A DNA stretch of 60,669 bases from Saprospiraceae bacterium (lineage in GTDB: Bacteria > Bacteroidota > Bacteroidia > Chitinophagales > Saprospiraceae). This document shows, piece after piece, positions 52,837 to 60,669 of the stretch (positions are counted from its first letter, which is position 1; the number at the start of each line of letters is the position of its first letter). Made by a program: the position numbers and the translations under genes. The stretch lies in NCBI GenBank assembly GCA_027488855.1, contig JAIYAV010000149.1, positions 1 through 60,669 on the forward strand, in the 5' to 3' direction. The notes under the pieces were generated by a model. The model was given only the letters and a program-made list of their open reading frames with translations, searched no databases and was not told the DNA's origin.

Positions 52837-54264
52837 TTAAAGTTTACGGATTTTTAGTCGAGTCCCCGCTCGAATAATGCGATTGGAACTGAGCTCATTT
52901 ATTTTGAGGATATCCTGGAGCTTGGCCCCAGGGAAACGATCGGCAATTTCGAAAATACTTTCCGGCCGGGTCGTTACGTAGTACTGAAACGTTTCTTGTT
53001 CAGGTGCCAAATCTTTGGCCGAAGGCGCAACATTTTTAGCTTCTTGTTCGAGCAAACCCAATTGTAACATTGGAATCAGGCTGAAGGTTTCCATCCGCTC
53101 TACGCGCAATTTCCAGTTTTTGGCGCGGAATATTTTGAGGAACTGGCCGGGAGCGATGGCGGTAGAATCGAGTTTGTTCCACTCTTTGATTTTATCTACC
53201 GTAGCGCCATACATTTTGGCCAATGCTTCCAGGGTTTCGCCAGAGCTTACTTCGTGACTTTCTTCGACCAGGGCGCTTGCTGCCGATACGTCGCGTACTT
53301 TGGGTGCATTCATGCTGGTGATCAGCTCTGGTTTGACGGCACCGTCCGGGCGGTTGGTTTCCAAATAAACCCGCACTTTTTCCATCACCTTGGAAGGCAT
53401 GGTCAGGTAGTATCCACGGGCGCTGGCCGGGATGGATTTGCGGTTGAAGGCCGGATTGAGGAAATCGATGGTTTCAATGCTCACCCCGGTTAGTTTTGCG
53501 ACTTGTTCAAAACTCAAATCCTGATGTACCAGAATGGAGGTGGTCAGCAGCAGTTCTTCAGCTGGGAACTTTGGTATCAGCCCATGTTTGTCGAAATGCT
53601 CCAACAAATAACTGGCTGCAATAAAAGCTGGCACATAATTGGCCGTTTCTTTTGGCAAATCACCCCGAATGGCCCAATAGTTGGTACCACGACCCCGCTT
53701 GAGTGCACGAATCACCCGGCCACTACCAGAGTTGTAGGCAGCGATGGCCAATTCCCAATCCGAAAACTCCTTGTATAATTTTTTGAGGTAAACCGCAGCA
53801 GCCTCCGTAGAGCGGCGGGTATCCCGGCGCTCATCGATGTTGGCATCTACTTGTAGGCCCAGGCTACGCCCGGTGGGTGGCATAAATTGCCATAGCCCCA
53901 TTGCGCCCACCCGGGAAACAGCCCGGTTGTGCAAAGCAGACTCTACAATGGATAGTGCTTTTAGTTCTTCAGGGAGGTCATTCTGAAAGAGGACGTCTTC
54001 AAACAGGGGGAAGTAAATAAACCGACGTCCGAGCATTTGCTCCGTGCCTTCACGGCCTTTAACGAGATAAGTTCGAAGGTAGCTCATTACAACCGGATCG
54101 TATCGCGGTTTCACTACCCTGTTTTCCATCGCGTGGAGTCTGCGGGTAATTTCCGCTTCGTCCAGTTCGGTCTCGTTAGTTAATGTTTTTGCTTGGGTTT
54201 CGAGGCTAAAACACATTAAAAGTGTCAGCATCGCCAGCAAAAATTTTTGACACGACGATTCCAT
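52837..54264 (-). CDS. Membrane-bound-type lytic transglycosylase with LysM (MltD-like)
   Basis: 475-aa enzyme that cuts peptidoglycan glycan strands. Sec signal 1-25 (ETQAK). The SLT domain (~92-225) has the catalytic Glu in ALSIVESALHN (~104-114), GLWQFMPPTGRSLGL and AIAAYNSGSGRVIRA. LysM-type wall-binding domains follow: a degenerate one (~240-290), then ~336-378 (SGETLEALAKMYGATVDKI) and ~427-472 (RPESIFEIADRFPGAKL). Typical MltD layout. Monocistronic. Confidence 0.93.
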   Translation of the reverse strand: MESSCQKFLLAMLTLLMCFSLETQAKTLTNETELDEAEITRRLHAMENRVVKPRYDPVVMSYLRTYLVKGREGTEQMLGRRFIYFPLFEDVLFQNDLPEELKALSIVESALHNRAVSRVGAMGLWQFMPPTGRSLGLQVDANIDERRDTRRSTEAAAVYLKKLYKEFSDWELAIAAYNSGSGRVIRALKRGRGTNYWAIRGDLPKETANYVPAFIAASYLLEHFDKHGLIPKFPAEELLLTTSILVHQDLSFEQVAKLTGVSIETIDFLNPAFNRKSIPASARGYYLTMPSKVMEKVRVYLETNRPDGAVKPELITSMNAPKVRDVSAASALVEESHEVSSGETLEALAKMYGATVDKIKEWNKLDSTAIAPGQFLKIFRAKNWKLRVERMETFSLIPMLQLGLLEQEAKNVAPSAKDLAPEQETFQYYVTTRPESIFEIADRFPGAKLQDILKINELSSNRIIRAGTRLKIRKL

Positions 54265-54474
54265 TTGTTAAATTATTAATGAGTTTGGGCGTTTTTTGCA
54301 AGCTAATTATTTGATAAAAATACCGAGCAAGAACCCCCATTTCCCATGATTTTTGGTGATGGTTGTAATGTAAAGATAGCAAACTTTTTCAAAGTTGTAC
54401 GCACCTACACTTCCCTTCATACGTAAATGACAAAAAAAGGATGCAAAATTTGAGCTCATTTTCAAGGATAAGCA

Positions 54475-56718
54475 TCAAAAATCTTTCAAAAGCCAGCGCA
54501 CCAATACTGGCGCGAGCATCAGCTCTGTCAGCATTCCAGCGAATAAAGTGATGCTTGTCAGTACCCCGATGATCACACTAGTAGGGTGTTGAGAAAATAA
54601 GAGCACCAAAAAGCCAAAAAAGAGAAAAACCGTGGTGAGAATGAGCGCTTTTCCGGTTTCTAACAAGGTCGTACGCAGGGCCTCTTCGACGCTGCGGCCA
54701 CGATTGCGCTCCAGTTTGAGTTTGGCCAAAAAGTGAATCGTGTCGTCGACAGCGATGCCAAACACAACCGAAAAAACAATGGAGATACCCGCATCCAATT
54801 CTACCCCCCAATACCCCAGCAAGGCACCTGCCACGAGCAATGGAACCAAATTGGGCACCAAAAAGATCACCATCATGCGCCAACTCCGCAGCACCAATGC
54901 GATGATGATGCTGATCAAACCCACCGAGGAACCCAGGCCCAGCAATAAGTTGCGCCGAATGTAGGCCGCATTTTTATCCATCACCAGTCCGGTGCCCGTA
55001 CGCTGCACTTTGATGACTTTGGGGTCTATATTTTTGGCCATCCAGGTATCCAACTGTTGGCCATATGCCTTGATGTTGTCGGCGCCAATGTCACTGACCC
55101 GGGAGGTGATGCGAGCCTTGCGTTCGTCGCGGCTGATCAACACTTGAGCATTGAGTTGGGGCAGGCGTTTGGCCAGGCGCTGATAACTGGCAAATTCTTC
55201 AGGGTCTTCGGGCAAGCGATAGGCATCGGGGCGGTTGTTGTGGGTCATTTGGTGGATGCTTTTGTAAATCGCAGTGCTGGAAAAAATAGCATTTACGAAA
55301 TCGGCCTGGTGCAGCTTTTTTTCAATTTTTTCCATTTCGCGCAGCACTTCAAAATCCGTCACACGGTAATCGCCCTGAGCATACACAGCAAACTCCATGG
55401 GACGGAAGCCCGCCAGGTTTTTAAAAAAAAAAAAAAAATCGCTGGTGATCTTGCTATTGCGCGGCAGGTTGCTGAGGATGTCGTAATTGGTGGTGATACG
55501 TGAAATGCCCAGCAGGCTGACCAAGACCACTCCGAGCATAGCCAGCACAATTTGGCGGGGATATTTGGCGGTAAAATCGACAACCCATTGCAAGAGGCGT
55601 TCCCAAAAGGCATGTTCTTTTTGGGGTTGTGCAATCTGGTCGGCGCGAAACCAAGTCAACATCACGGTAGTGAACAGGATGACCGTAAAGTAAGCGATCA
55701 TCACCCCCACTGCTGCATTGATGCCAAAGTCCTTAATGGGCATGACCCGATTGCTGACCAGCGATGCAAACCCAATCGCCGTGGTTAGGGCCGTCATAAA
55801 GGTGGCCAAGCCTACGTCGCGAATGGTATTCCACATAGCGGTGTTGCGCTCATTTCCTTTGTGCAGCTCATCGTTGTACTTGGACATGATGTGGACGATG
55901 TCGGAGGTTCCAATGATCAGCACCAGCACTGGATAGAGGGCAGAAAGGGTGTTGAGCTCGCGCACAAAGCCGCCCAAAAAGCCAATGAAAAGCAACAAGC
56001 CCAAGGCCAATGAAACCACTGCAACCACAGTACCCCAAATCCGCCGAAAGACCAGGTACATCACGATACTCACCAAAATGGCCGAAACCAGGGTTGCCAC
56101 GATGATCTCTCGCTGCTGCAAGCGTACCATTTCCTTCTGAAAATAGGGGCGGCCCAGATAGTGGTATTCCTCAAACTGGTATTTCTGGACAGCCTTGTCC
56201 ACTGCCGCCATCAATTCCTTGGCTTGTGTGAGCTCGATCGATTCAATTGTTTTGAGGAAAATGACGAGGGTTTTTCCATCTGCTGTGATGAGGTTGCGCA
56301 CGAAACGTTCGTCCTTAAGTACACGGGCTCGATCTTGAGGGTATAACTCGGGCTGGTCAATATGGATGGCCGGGACAGTGGTGATGGCAAAGGGCGTTTT
56401 GATGGGGTAGCCAATCTTGGTCAAAGACTGGGCTTGCAGCACGTACGGCAGATCGCGACAATCGAGGGTGAGCTGGTGAAATTTCTCCAAAAACTGTTGC
56501 TCAAAAACGCCTTCGGAACGATGCACTGCAATCAGCAAAAAATTATCGTCCGTTTCAAAATCTTTGACAAAAGCCTTGAATGCCTCCAGGTCGGGATCAC
56601 CCACTGGGAAAAATTGCTCAAAGTCGAAAGAAAAGCGAATGTTAAACGCAGCACGGACGCTCAGCAGCGACAATACTGCAAAGAGCACCAAAACAAGAAT
56701 GCGAAACTGCTTGGTCAT
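54475..56718 (-). CDS. RND/MMPL-family exporter with 16-base poly-T coding tract
   Basis: 747-aa inner-membrane protein of the RND superfamily (MMPL/hopanoid-exporter-like). It has two halves, each with a hydrophilic periplasmic domain (~40-200 and ~410-575) followed by five to six helices, and the family segment SALYPVLVLIIGTSDIVHIMSKY (~265-287) with a related GIAVDDTIHFLAKLKLERN in half two. A run of 16 T in the coding strand (55438-55423) encodes five Phe in SDFFFFFKN (~427-435). The frame is intact at 16. ATG 56718 is chosen over the TTG six codons upstream. Substrate unknown; lipids are typical for this group. Confidence 0.88.
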   Translation of the reverse strand: MTKQFRILVLVLFAVLSLLSVRAAFNIRFSFDFEQFFPVGDPDLEAFKAFVKDFETDDNFLLIAVHRSEGVFEQQFLEKFHQLTLDCRDLPYVLQAQSLTKIGYPIKTPFAITTVPAIHIDQPELYPQDRARVLKDERFVRNLITADGKTLVIFLKTIESIELTQAKELMAAVDKAVQKYQFEEYHYLGRPYFQKEMVRLQQREIIVATLVSAILVSIVMYLVFRRIWGTVVAVVSLALGLLLFIGFLGGFVRELNTLSALYPVLVLIIGTSDIVHIMSKYNDELHKGNERNTAMWNTIRDVGLATFMTALTTAIGFASLVSNRVMPIKDFGINAAVGVMIAYFTVILFTTVMLTWFRADQIAQPQKEHAFWERLLQWVVDFTAKYPRQIVLAMLGVVLVSLLGISRITTNYDILSNLPRNSKITSDFFFFFKNLAGFRPMEFAVYAQGDYRVTDFEVLREMEKIEKKLHQADFVNAIFSSTAIYKSIHQMTHNNRPDAYRLPEDPEEFASYQRLAKRLPQLNAQVLISRDERKARITSRVSDIGADNIKAYGQQLDTWMAKNIDPKVIKVQRTGTGLVMDKNAAYIRRNLLLGLGSSVGLISIIIALVLRSWRMMVIFLVPNLVPLLVAGALLGYWGVELDAGISIVFSVVFGIAVDDTIHFLAKLKLERNRGRSVEEALRTTLLETGKALILTTVFLFFGFLVLLFSQHPTSVIIGVLTSITLFAGMLTELMLAPVLVRWLLKDF
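55423..55438. repeat. Homopolymer of 16 A/T inside the exporter gene
   Basis: Sixteen consecutive A on the plus strand (T on the coding strand), directly followed on the coding strand by AAAAA. Such runs are prone to slippage in replication and transcription; gain or loss of one base would truncate the exporter. It is the longest homopolymer I see in a coding region here. Confidence 0.95.
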
Positions 56719-56790
56719 AAACACAAGATTAAGCAAGCTCTAACTCAAAACCTTTTCTTTGGTTCATTGGGATTGTAGATTAATTTTTTA

Positions 56791-56905
56791 GGGGCGAAAA
56801 AAAATAAGGGCTCATTTTGCCAAAGGATTAGATAAGTAAACGTTTCATTTTAAGTGCCTTATCTAATCCTTTGGCTCAGGAAAAATGAGCACTTATTTTG
56901 CCCCG
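56791..56905. repeat. Long imperfect inverted repeat (IR-F)
   Basis: The inner 18 bases GCCAAAGGATTAGATAAG (56819-56836) pair perfectly with 56858-56875. Outer arms continue imperfectly through TGAGC and GGGGC blocks to 56791 and ~56905. It is between the divergent exporter and DUF1963 genes, so it is not a simple terminator: it lies in both leaders. Confidence 0.8.
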
Positions 56906-56974
56906 TTACTTAGCACCGCTTCGCTTTTCGGAGCGACTTTTTATCTTTACTCCGAACAAAAATGAAGTTGGATT

Positions 56975-57763
56975 ATGCCGTTGCAGTTGCCCAATATCCT
57001 GGAAAAATTTCAGGAAAAAGTGGACACTACCCTGAACCACACGATACGCATCAAACCCAGTGCCCAAGCGCCAATCTATTTGTGGCAAAGCAAAATAGGA
57101 GGAAAACCGCATTGGCCCAAAGGCATGGACTATCCCAAAAGCAAAACGGGAGAATGGTTGTTTTTTCTGGCCCAGCTCAACTTTGCGGAAATTCCCGCTT
57201 TGGAGGGCTTCCCAACCAAAGGTATCCTTCAATTCTTTATTGCTGCCGATGGAATGTTCGGTCTGGATTTTGACCACCCGCAAGTCCAAGACAATTTCCG
57301 GGTGATGTACCACGCCGAAGTCATCGAAGATAGCGCGCTGCTGGAAAGTGATTTCGCTTTTTTGCCTCATTTTGATCAGGATACCCCTCTTCCACCGCAC
57401 TCTTCCTTTGCATTGAATTTCAGCCAAGAGGAAGAATGGTTGGGGCCACCCGATTACCGGTTTGATCAGGTGTATTCCGAAGCTTTTTTAGCCGATTTTG
57501 GCGAGGAGCAGGAGGAAGTGATGGATTTCTTTTATGAATTGGGCTCTAAAGCCAGCGGCCATAAACTCGGAGGTTACGCCTTTTTTACCCAATGCGACCC
57601 CCGCGATCCGGCAGTTCCGATGCAACTCTTGTTTCAAATGGATTCGGACAATGACATCAATACCATGTGGGGCGACATGGGCATTGCCAATTTTTTCATC
57701 CGCCCGGAGGATTTACAAGCCTTGCGATTTGATCGGGTTTTGTACAATTGGGACTGCGCGTGA
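56975..57763 (+). CDS. YwqG-like DUF1963 protein
   Basis: 262-aa cytoplasmic protein of DUF1963 (YwqG family, no established function). Family segments: SKIGGKPHWPKGMDYP (~39-54), WLFFLAQLNFAEIP (~60-73), QLLFQMDSDNDINTMWGDMG (~216-235) and LRFDRVLYNWDC at the end. Full length. ATG 56975; monocistronic. Confidence 0.9.
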   Translation: MPLQLPNILEKFQEKVDTTLNHTIRIKPSAQAPIYLWQSKIGGKPHWPKGMDYPKSKTGEWLFFLAQLNFAEIPALEGFPTKGILQFFIAADGMFGLDFDHPQVQDNFRVMYHAEVIEDSALLESDFAFLPHFDQDTPLPPHSSFALNFSQEEEWLGPPDYRFDQVYSEAFLADFGEEQEEVMDFFYELGSKASGHKLGGYAFFTQCDPRDPAVPMQLLFQMDSDNDINTMWGDMGIANFFIRPEDLQALRFDRVLYNWDCA

Positions 57764-57885
57764 CCAGGATTTTACATTTCATTGAAAATTTTATTTTATT
57801 TTTATAGTTCTATACTGATGAGACCTTATGAATAGCAAGATCTCACAAGTTCCCAATTTCCTATAACCAACCAAAAGAATCAAAA

Positions 57886-58482
57886 ATGCTTGAGCCCTAC
57901 TATGACCCAGATTTGTGTGAAGCTGGCTGTGATGAAGCTGGCCGTGGATGTCTGGCCGGTCCAGTGTTTGCAGCAGCGGTTGTTTTGCCCAAGTCTTTTC
58001 GGCACCCCCTTCTAAACGATTCCAAACAACTCTCCGAGCAGCAACGCACGGAATTGCGTTGCATCATCAAGGCTGCCGCCATCAGTTGGGCCGTAGCACA
58101 AGTGGATCCGGTCGAAATTGATGAGGTCAACATCCTCAACGCTTCCTTTTTGGCCATGCATCGGGCGCTAGATAAGCTGGATTTACAGCCGGAACTCATT
58201 TTAGTGGACGGCAATCGCTTTACCCCCTACAAAAACATCAATCACCAGTGCATCATCAAAGGCGACGGCATTTATATGTCCATCGCGGCTGCGTCGGTAC
58301 TGGCCAAAACCTATCGGGACGATTACATGGCAAACCTCGCCGACGATCACCCACAATATGGCTGGACGGCCAATAAAGGCTATCCCACCAAAGCACACCG
58401 CGAAGCGCTGCGCCACCATGGCCTTACGCCTCATCATCGGCGTTCTTTTCGACTGCTGCCAGAACAGATGAGTCTTTTTTAA
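57886..58482 (+). CDS. rnhB: Ribonuclease HII
   Basis: Removes RNA from RNA-DNA hybrids and misincorporated ribonucleotides. The DEDD metal site is complete: [14 protein letters not shown] (Asp16, Glu17), LVDGNR (Asp ~107) and [21 protein letters not shown] (Asp ~142). 198 aa is the family norm. Followed by the long hairpin IR-G. Confidence 0.97.
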   Translation: MLEPYYDPDLCEAGCDEAGRGCLAGPVFAAAVVLPKSFRHPLLNDSKQLSEQQRTELRCIIKAAAISWAVAQVDPVEIDEVNILNASFLAMHRALDKLDLQPELILVDGNRFTPYKNINHQCIIKGDGIYMSIAAASVLAKTYRDDYMANLADDHPQYGWTANKGYPTKAHREALRHHGLTPHHRRSFRLLPEQMSLF

Positions 58483-58678
58483 TGCTCTGCATGGATTAGG
58501 AACGAGAACGAAATAAATTCCGCCATTTAGCAAAGCTATTTTGACTTTAGTCGACTATCTTTTGAGGCGAATAGCAGGCCTATTTAACGAAAAAGATAGG
58601 AAGAATAAGGTCAAAAGAGCAAAGAGAAATGGTGGTTGTTATTTCGTTCTCGTTCCTTATCCAAGCATTGGTAGAGCT
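58481..58678. repeat. Long degenerate inverted repeat (IR-G), ~85-base arms
   Basis: Arms 58481-58562 and 58591-58678 align over about 80 bases with gaps. The core AGGAACGAGAACGAAATAA (58498-58516) pairs perfectly with 58639-58657, and CATTT, CAAAG, TTTTGAC and TATCTTTT blocks follow in register. The loop is ~28 bases. It follows rnhB by 0-16 bases. It looks like a decayed mobile inverted-repeat element or a very long terminator. Confidence 0.85.
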
Positions 58679-58749
58679 TATTTCTTGGATTGTCCAAAAA
58701 AGCGACAGTGGATGACTATTTGTTGTAAATTGGTTGAAAATTTTGAACC

Positions 58750-59190
58750 ATGAGCCAAAGCAAAAGAAGCGACAACCCATGGAGTGCCATCATTGGTGTC
58801 GCAGTTATCGTCGTTTTTATGGTAGGGCTATTTATGCTGGCCCGGTTTGTTTTCCGTATCTTGGCCTTCTTGTCGCCGATCATGCTGATTGCTGCCCTGG
58901 TCATTGACTATACCGTAGTGACCGATTATTTCAAGTGGATTCGCAATACGTTCCGCCGCGATGCCATCGCAGGCGTGATCATCGGGATACTCTCAGTGTT
59001 TGGTTTCCCTGTGCTGAGCGGATACTTTTTGGCCAGAGCCTTGTTGAAAAAACAAGTAAAAAAAGCCAAAGCGGAATATGAGCGCAAACGGGACGGAGAT
59101 TTGGTGGAGTATGAAGAATTACAAACTGATTTTCCACCACGCGCCCGCAGAGAAGAAAGACGTATTAATGATGACGATTTGGTGCGCTAG
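58750..59190 (+). CDS. Membrane protein with basic C-terminal tail, unknown
   Basis: 146-aa protein with helices at ~13-35, ~38-56 and ~72-96. The basic/acidic tail (KKQVKKAKAEYERKRDGD, then RAREERRINDDDLV-type residues) is cytosolic. Not recognised. It precedes the glycosyltransferase by 39 bases on the same strand and may share its transcript. Confidence 0.7.
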   Translation: MSQSKRSDNPWSAIIGVAVIVVFMVGLFMLARFVFRILAFLSPIMLIAALVIDYTVVTDYFKWIRNTFRRDAIAGVIIGILSVFGFPVLSGYFLARALLKKQVKKAKAEYERKRDGDLVEYEELQTDFPPRARREERRINDDDLVR

Positions 59191-59229
59191 TGCCCACCAG
59201 ACCTTATAAATCAAGGAGGAAACAGGCCA

Positions 59230-60366
59230 ATGTTGTACCTATTGATCAGCACTGTTGTAGTAGGTACGGCCTATTTCCTCCTGATCCTTTATTTTTTGTA
59301 CCATTGGTCAAAAATTCCCCAGCGGAATTTTCCCTCCCACTTTATTCCTTCCACAGCGGTTTCCATCATCATTCCTGCGCGCAATGAGGCTACCAACATT
59401 GAGGCTTGTGTAAAAGCTGTTTTGCGCCAAAACTATCCCGCGCATTTGATGGAAGTGATCGTAGTGGACGACCATTCCGAAGATAATACTGCTTCCATCG
59501 TCCAGTCTCTACCTGACCCGCGCATCCACCTGATTAGGCTGGCTGATTACCCCATCCAAGGACTTGCTTTTAAAAAACATGGCATCCATACGGGCATCCA
59601 ACAAAGTCAGGGGGACTTGATTGTATGTACCGACGCCGATTGCGAGATGGGGCCAGAATGGTTGCGCAGCATGGTGGCATTTTTTGAACAGGAAGGAGTG
59701 CAAATGATTGCTGGCCCAGTCAATTTTTATCAGGAAAAAAACCTGCTGGAACGCTTTCAATCGCTGGATTTTCTGGGGATGATGCTGCTCACCGGGGCTG
59801 GCCTGCAATCTGGCCTAATGCGCATGGGAAACGGAGCCAATTTGGCTTATACCCGAGCGGCATTTGAGGCAGTCAATGGCTTTGCAGGCATAGATCAACT
59901 GGCTTCAGGCGACGATCTGTTCTTGATGCATAAAATCGAGCAGCGCTATCCTGGGCAAGTCAAGTTTTTAAAATCGCTGGAGGCCACGGTATACACCATG
60001 GCAATGCCGGATTGGAGGTCTTTTTTCCAACAGCGCGTGCGTTGGGGCACCAAAAATGCGGCGTATCAGGAGTGGCGGATTACGGCGGTATTGGGGCTCG
60101 TGTTTGGGTTGTGTTGGGCGATCATTGTGGCTGCGTTGTTGTCGCCATTTGTGCCTGGATTTGGCTGGTGTCTCTTGATTTTATTGTTGGCTAAAATTGG
60201 CGCAGATTGTTTGCTCTTGAGCACCGCGAGTACTTTTTTTCAGCGTAAAGATTTGTTGCGGGTGTTTTGGCAGGCGCAGGTTTTGCACATCTTGTACATT
60301 GCCATTGTTGGGCTATGGGCCAATGTGCGGAAGCAATATGAATGGAAGGGTAGACAGGTGCAGTAA
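59230..60366 (+). CDS. Membrane-anchored family 2 glycosyltransferase
   Basis: 378-aa processive-type GT2. N-terminal helix (~5-25), then the GT-A domain: VSIIIPARNEATNIEACV (~44-61), VDDHSEDNT, TDADCEMG (metal DxD-like), SGDDLFLMHKIE (general base ED/GDD) and QRVRWGTKN (~284-292, the QxxRW motif). C-terminal helices (~300-370) are three hydrophobic segments. Transfers sugars from NDP-sugar to a lipid or polysaccharide in the inner membrane; product unknown. An AGGAGG-like ribosome site (AAGGAGGAAA at 59213-59222) lies 7 bases before the ATG, unusual for this phylum. Confidence 0.93.
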   Translation: MLYLLISTVVVGTAYFLLILYFLYHWSKIPQRNFPSHFIPSTAVSIIIPARNEATNIEACVKAVLRQNYPAHLMEVIVVDDHSEDNTASIVQSLPDPRIHLIRLADYPIQGLAFKKHGIHTGIQQSQGDLIVCTDADCEMGPEWLRSMVAFFEQEGVQMIAGPVNFYQEKNLLERFQSLDFLGMMLLTGAGLQSGLMRMGNGANLAYTRAAFEAVNGFAGIDQLASGDDLFLMHKIEQRYPGQVKFLKSLEATVYTMAMPDWRSFFQQRVRWGTKNAAYQEWRITAVLGLVFGLCWAIIVAALLSPFVPGFGWCLLILLLAKIGADCLLLSTASTFFQRKDLLRVFWQAQVLHILYIAIVGLWANVRKQYEWKGRQVQ

Positions 60367-60439
60367 GGGGAAAAAAGATTTGGAGTGGTTTTCAAACCGA
60401 GAATTGTTGCATTTAAATTGATGCTGCTTTAAAATAAGA

Positions 60440-60476
60440 AGCGCATTGCCACAGCATTACGATGTAACAATGCGCT
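60440..60476. terminator. Bidirectional terminator between GT2 and glgP
   Basis: AGCGCATTG (60440-60448) pairs perfectly with CAATGCGCT (60468-60476) over a 19-base loop, with A/T flanks on both sides. It ends the convergent glycosyltransferase and phosphorylase transcripts. Confidence 0.7.
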
Positions 60477-60500
60477 AAAATTATATCAAAAGTGAACTCC

Positions 60501-60669
60501 CTACGCCTTATACAACAACTCATAGTACTCCTCCAGCATCCGTTTCACCGCAAACTGATCCTTCGTGCTCAGGATACTCGCCTTCATCATGGCGACCCAT
60601 TTTTTGCGGTTGTCATAATACGTCGGGATCACCTCATTCAGCAGTACGTCGTACATTGCCTTGAGGTCG
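60501..60669 (-). CDS. glgP: Alpha-glucan (glycogen) phosphorylase, C-terminal end only
   Basis: The last 55 residues of a gene running past the window edge. The stop is at 60501-60503. The peptide contains LLNEVIPTYYD, KKWVAMMKASIL, FAVKRMLEEYYELL and a KA end, matching the C-terminus of family GT35 alpha-glucan phosphorylases (LLENEIIPLYY ... WVAMMKNSI). It releases glucose-1-phosphate from glycogen. Only this fragment is visible, so domain and pyridoxal-site checks are impossible. Confidence 0.8.
   Translation of the reverse strand, partial: DLKAMYDVLLNEVIPTYYDNRKKWVAMMKASILSTKDQFAVKRMLEEYYELLYKA

Noticed and set aside
1..60669. tRNA, rRNA, insertion sequences, CRISPR
   Set aside because: Read for TψC-like and rRNA-like segments and for transposase motifs; none seen. 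Short structured RNAs could still be missed by eye.

Overview
The window looks like a chromosomal segment of a Bacteroidota bacterium, most likely of the Saprospiria (Haliscomenobacter/Lewinella-like). Four things point there: three very large secreted proteins ending in type IX secretion (T9SS) sorting domains, a TonB-dependent receptor with an N-terminal carboxypeptidase-regulatory-like domain, SprB/BACON/HYR-type modules, and many upstream regions carrying the Bacteroidota -7 box TAnnTTTG, several with a TTTG box 19-20 bases before it. The species assignment is inference. I see no rRNA, tRNA, CRISPR array, insertion sequence or prophage block.

Layout. 1-8 kb: an ATG-less toxin-like ORF, a secreted S9 dipeptidyl-peptidase, a tandem universal stress protein behind an Fnr/Crp-like palindrome, an HDAC-fold deacetylase with mnmE 3 bases behind it, and an SDR reductase. 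8-21.7 kb: a 1301-aa HYR/dockerin/T9SS protein, an Omp85-like protein translationally coupled to NAD kinase, an acyltransferase coupled to a lipoprotein cyclophilin, divergent purine nucleoside phosphorylase, a DJ-1/PfpI protein, an alpha/beta hydrolase, an EamA transporter and a second T9SS protein. 21.8-33.7 kb: DUF2252 protein, TPR lipoprotein, TonB receptor, ScpA, DNA polymerase I and several small unknown proteins. 33.8-42.5 kb: a NatAB-like ABC exporter, a BlaI/M56 regulatory pair with three operators, an orphan LytTR regulator, a 508-aa TPR-like protein and a phage-antirepressor-like regulator. 42.7-60.7 kb: an 1870-aa T9SS adhesin-like protein, RpiB, a TrpF-like protein lacking the catalytic Cys, an aldo/keto reductase, periplasmic MsrB, a DUF937 protein, a LysM lytic transglycosylase, an RND-type exporter with a 16-base homopolymer in its coding sequence, YwqG-like DUF1963, RNase HII, a membrane protein, a GT2 glycosyltransferase and the 3' end of an alpha-glucan phosphorylase.

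Most genes are conserved housekeeping or cell-surface functions in single units or two-gene operons. Two regulatory features stand out. The first is the blaI promoter, where three identical-architecture palindromes TACGAA-N4-TTCGTA flank and overlap a well-formed TTTG-N20-TATATTTG promoter, so BlaI probably represses itself and the M56 sensor protease.

The second is a recurring class of long intergenic inverted repeats. Several have arms built from short tandem units (GTTGARRA, AAAAGTG) that start inside the stop codon of the preceding gene. Two others, 44.5 kb apart, share sequence (CAGTGCCTTAGGTTTCTTAG core) and an inner hairpin, which marks them as copies of a dispersed element. At 48.4 kb there is a cloverleaf-like cluster. 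These elements are the most unexplained structure in the window.
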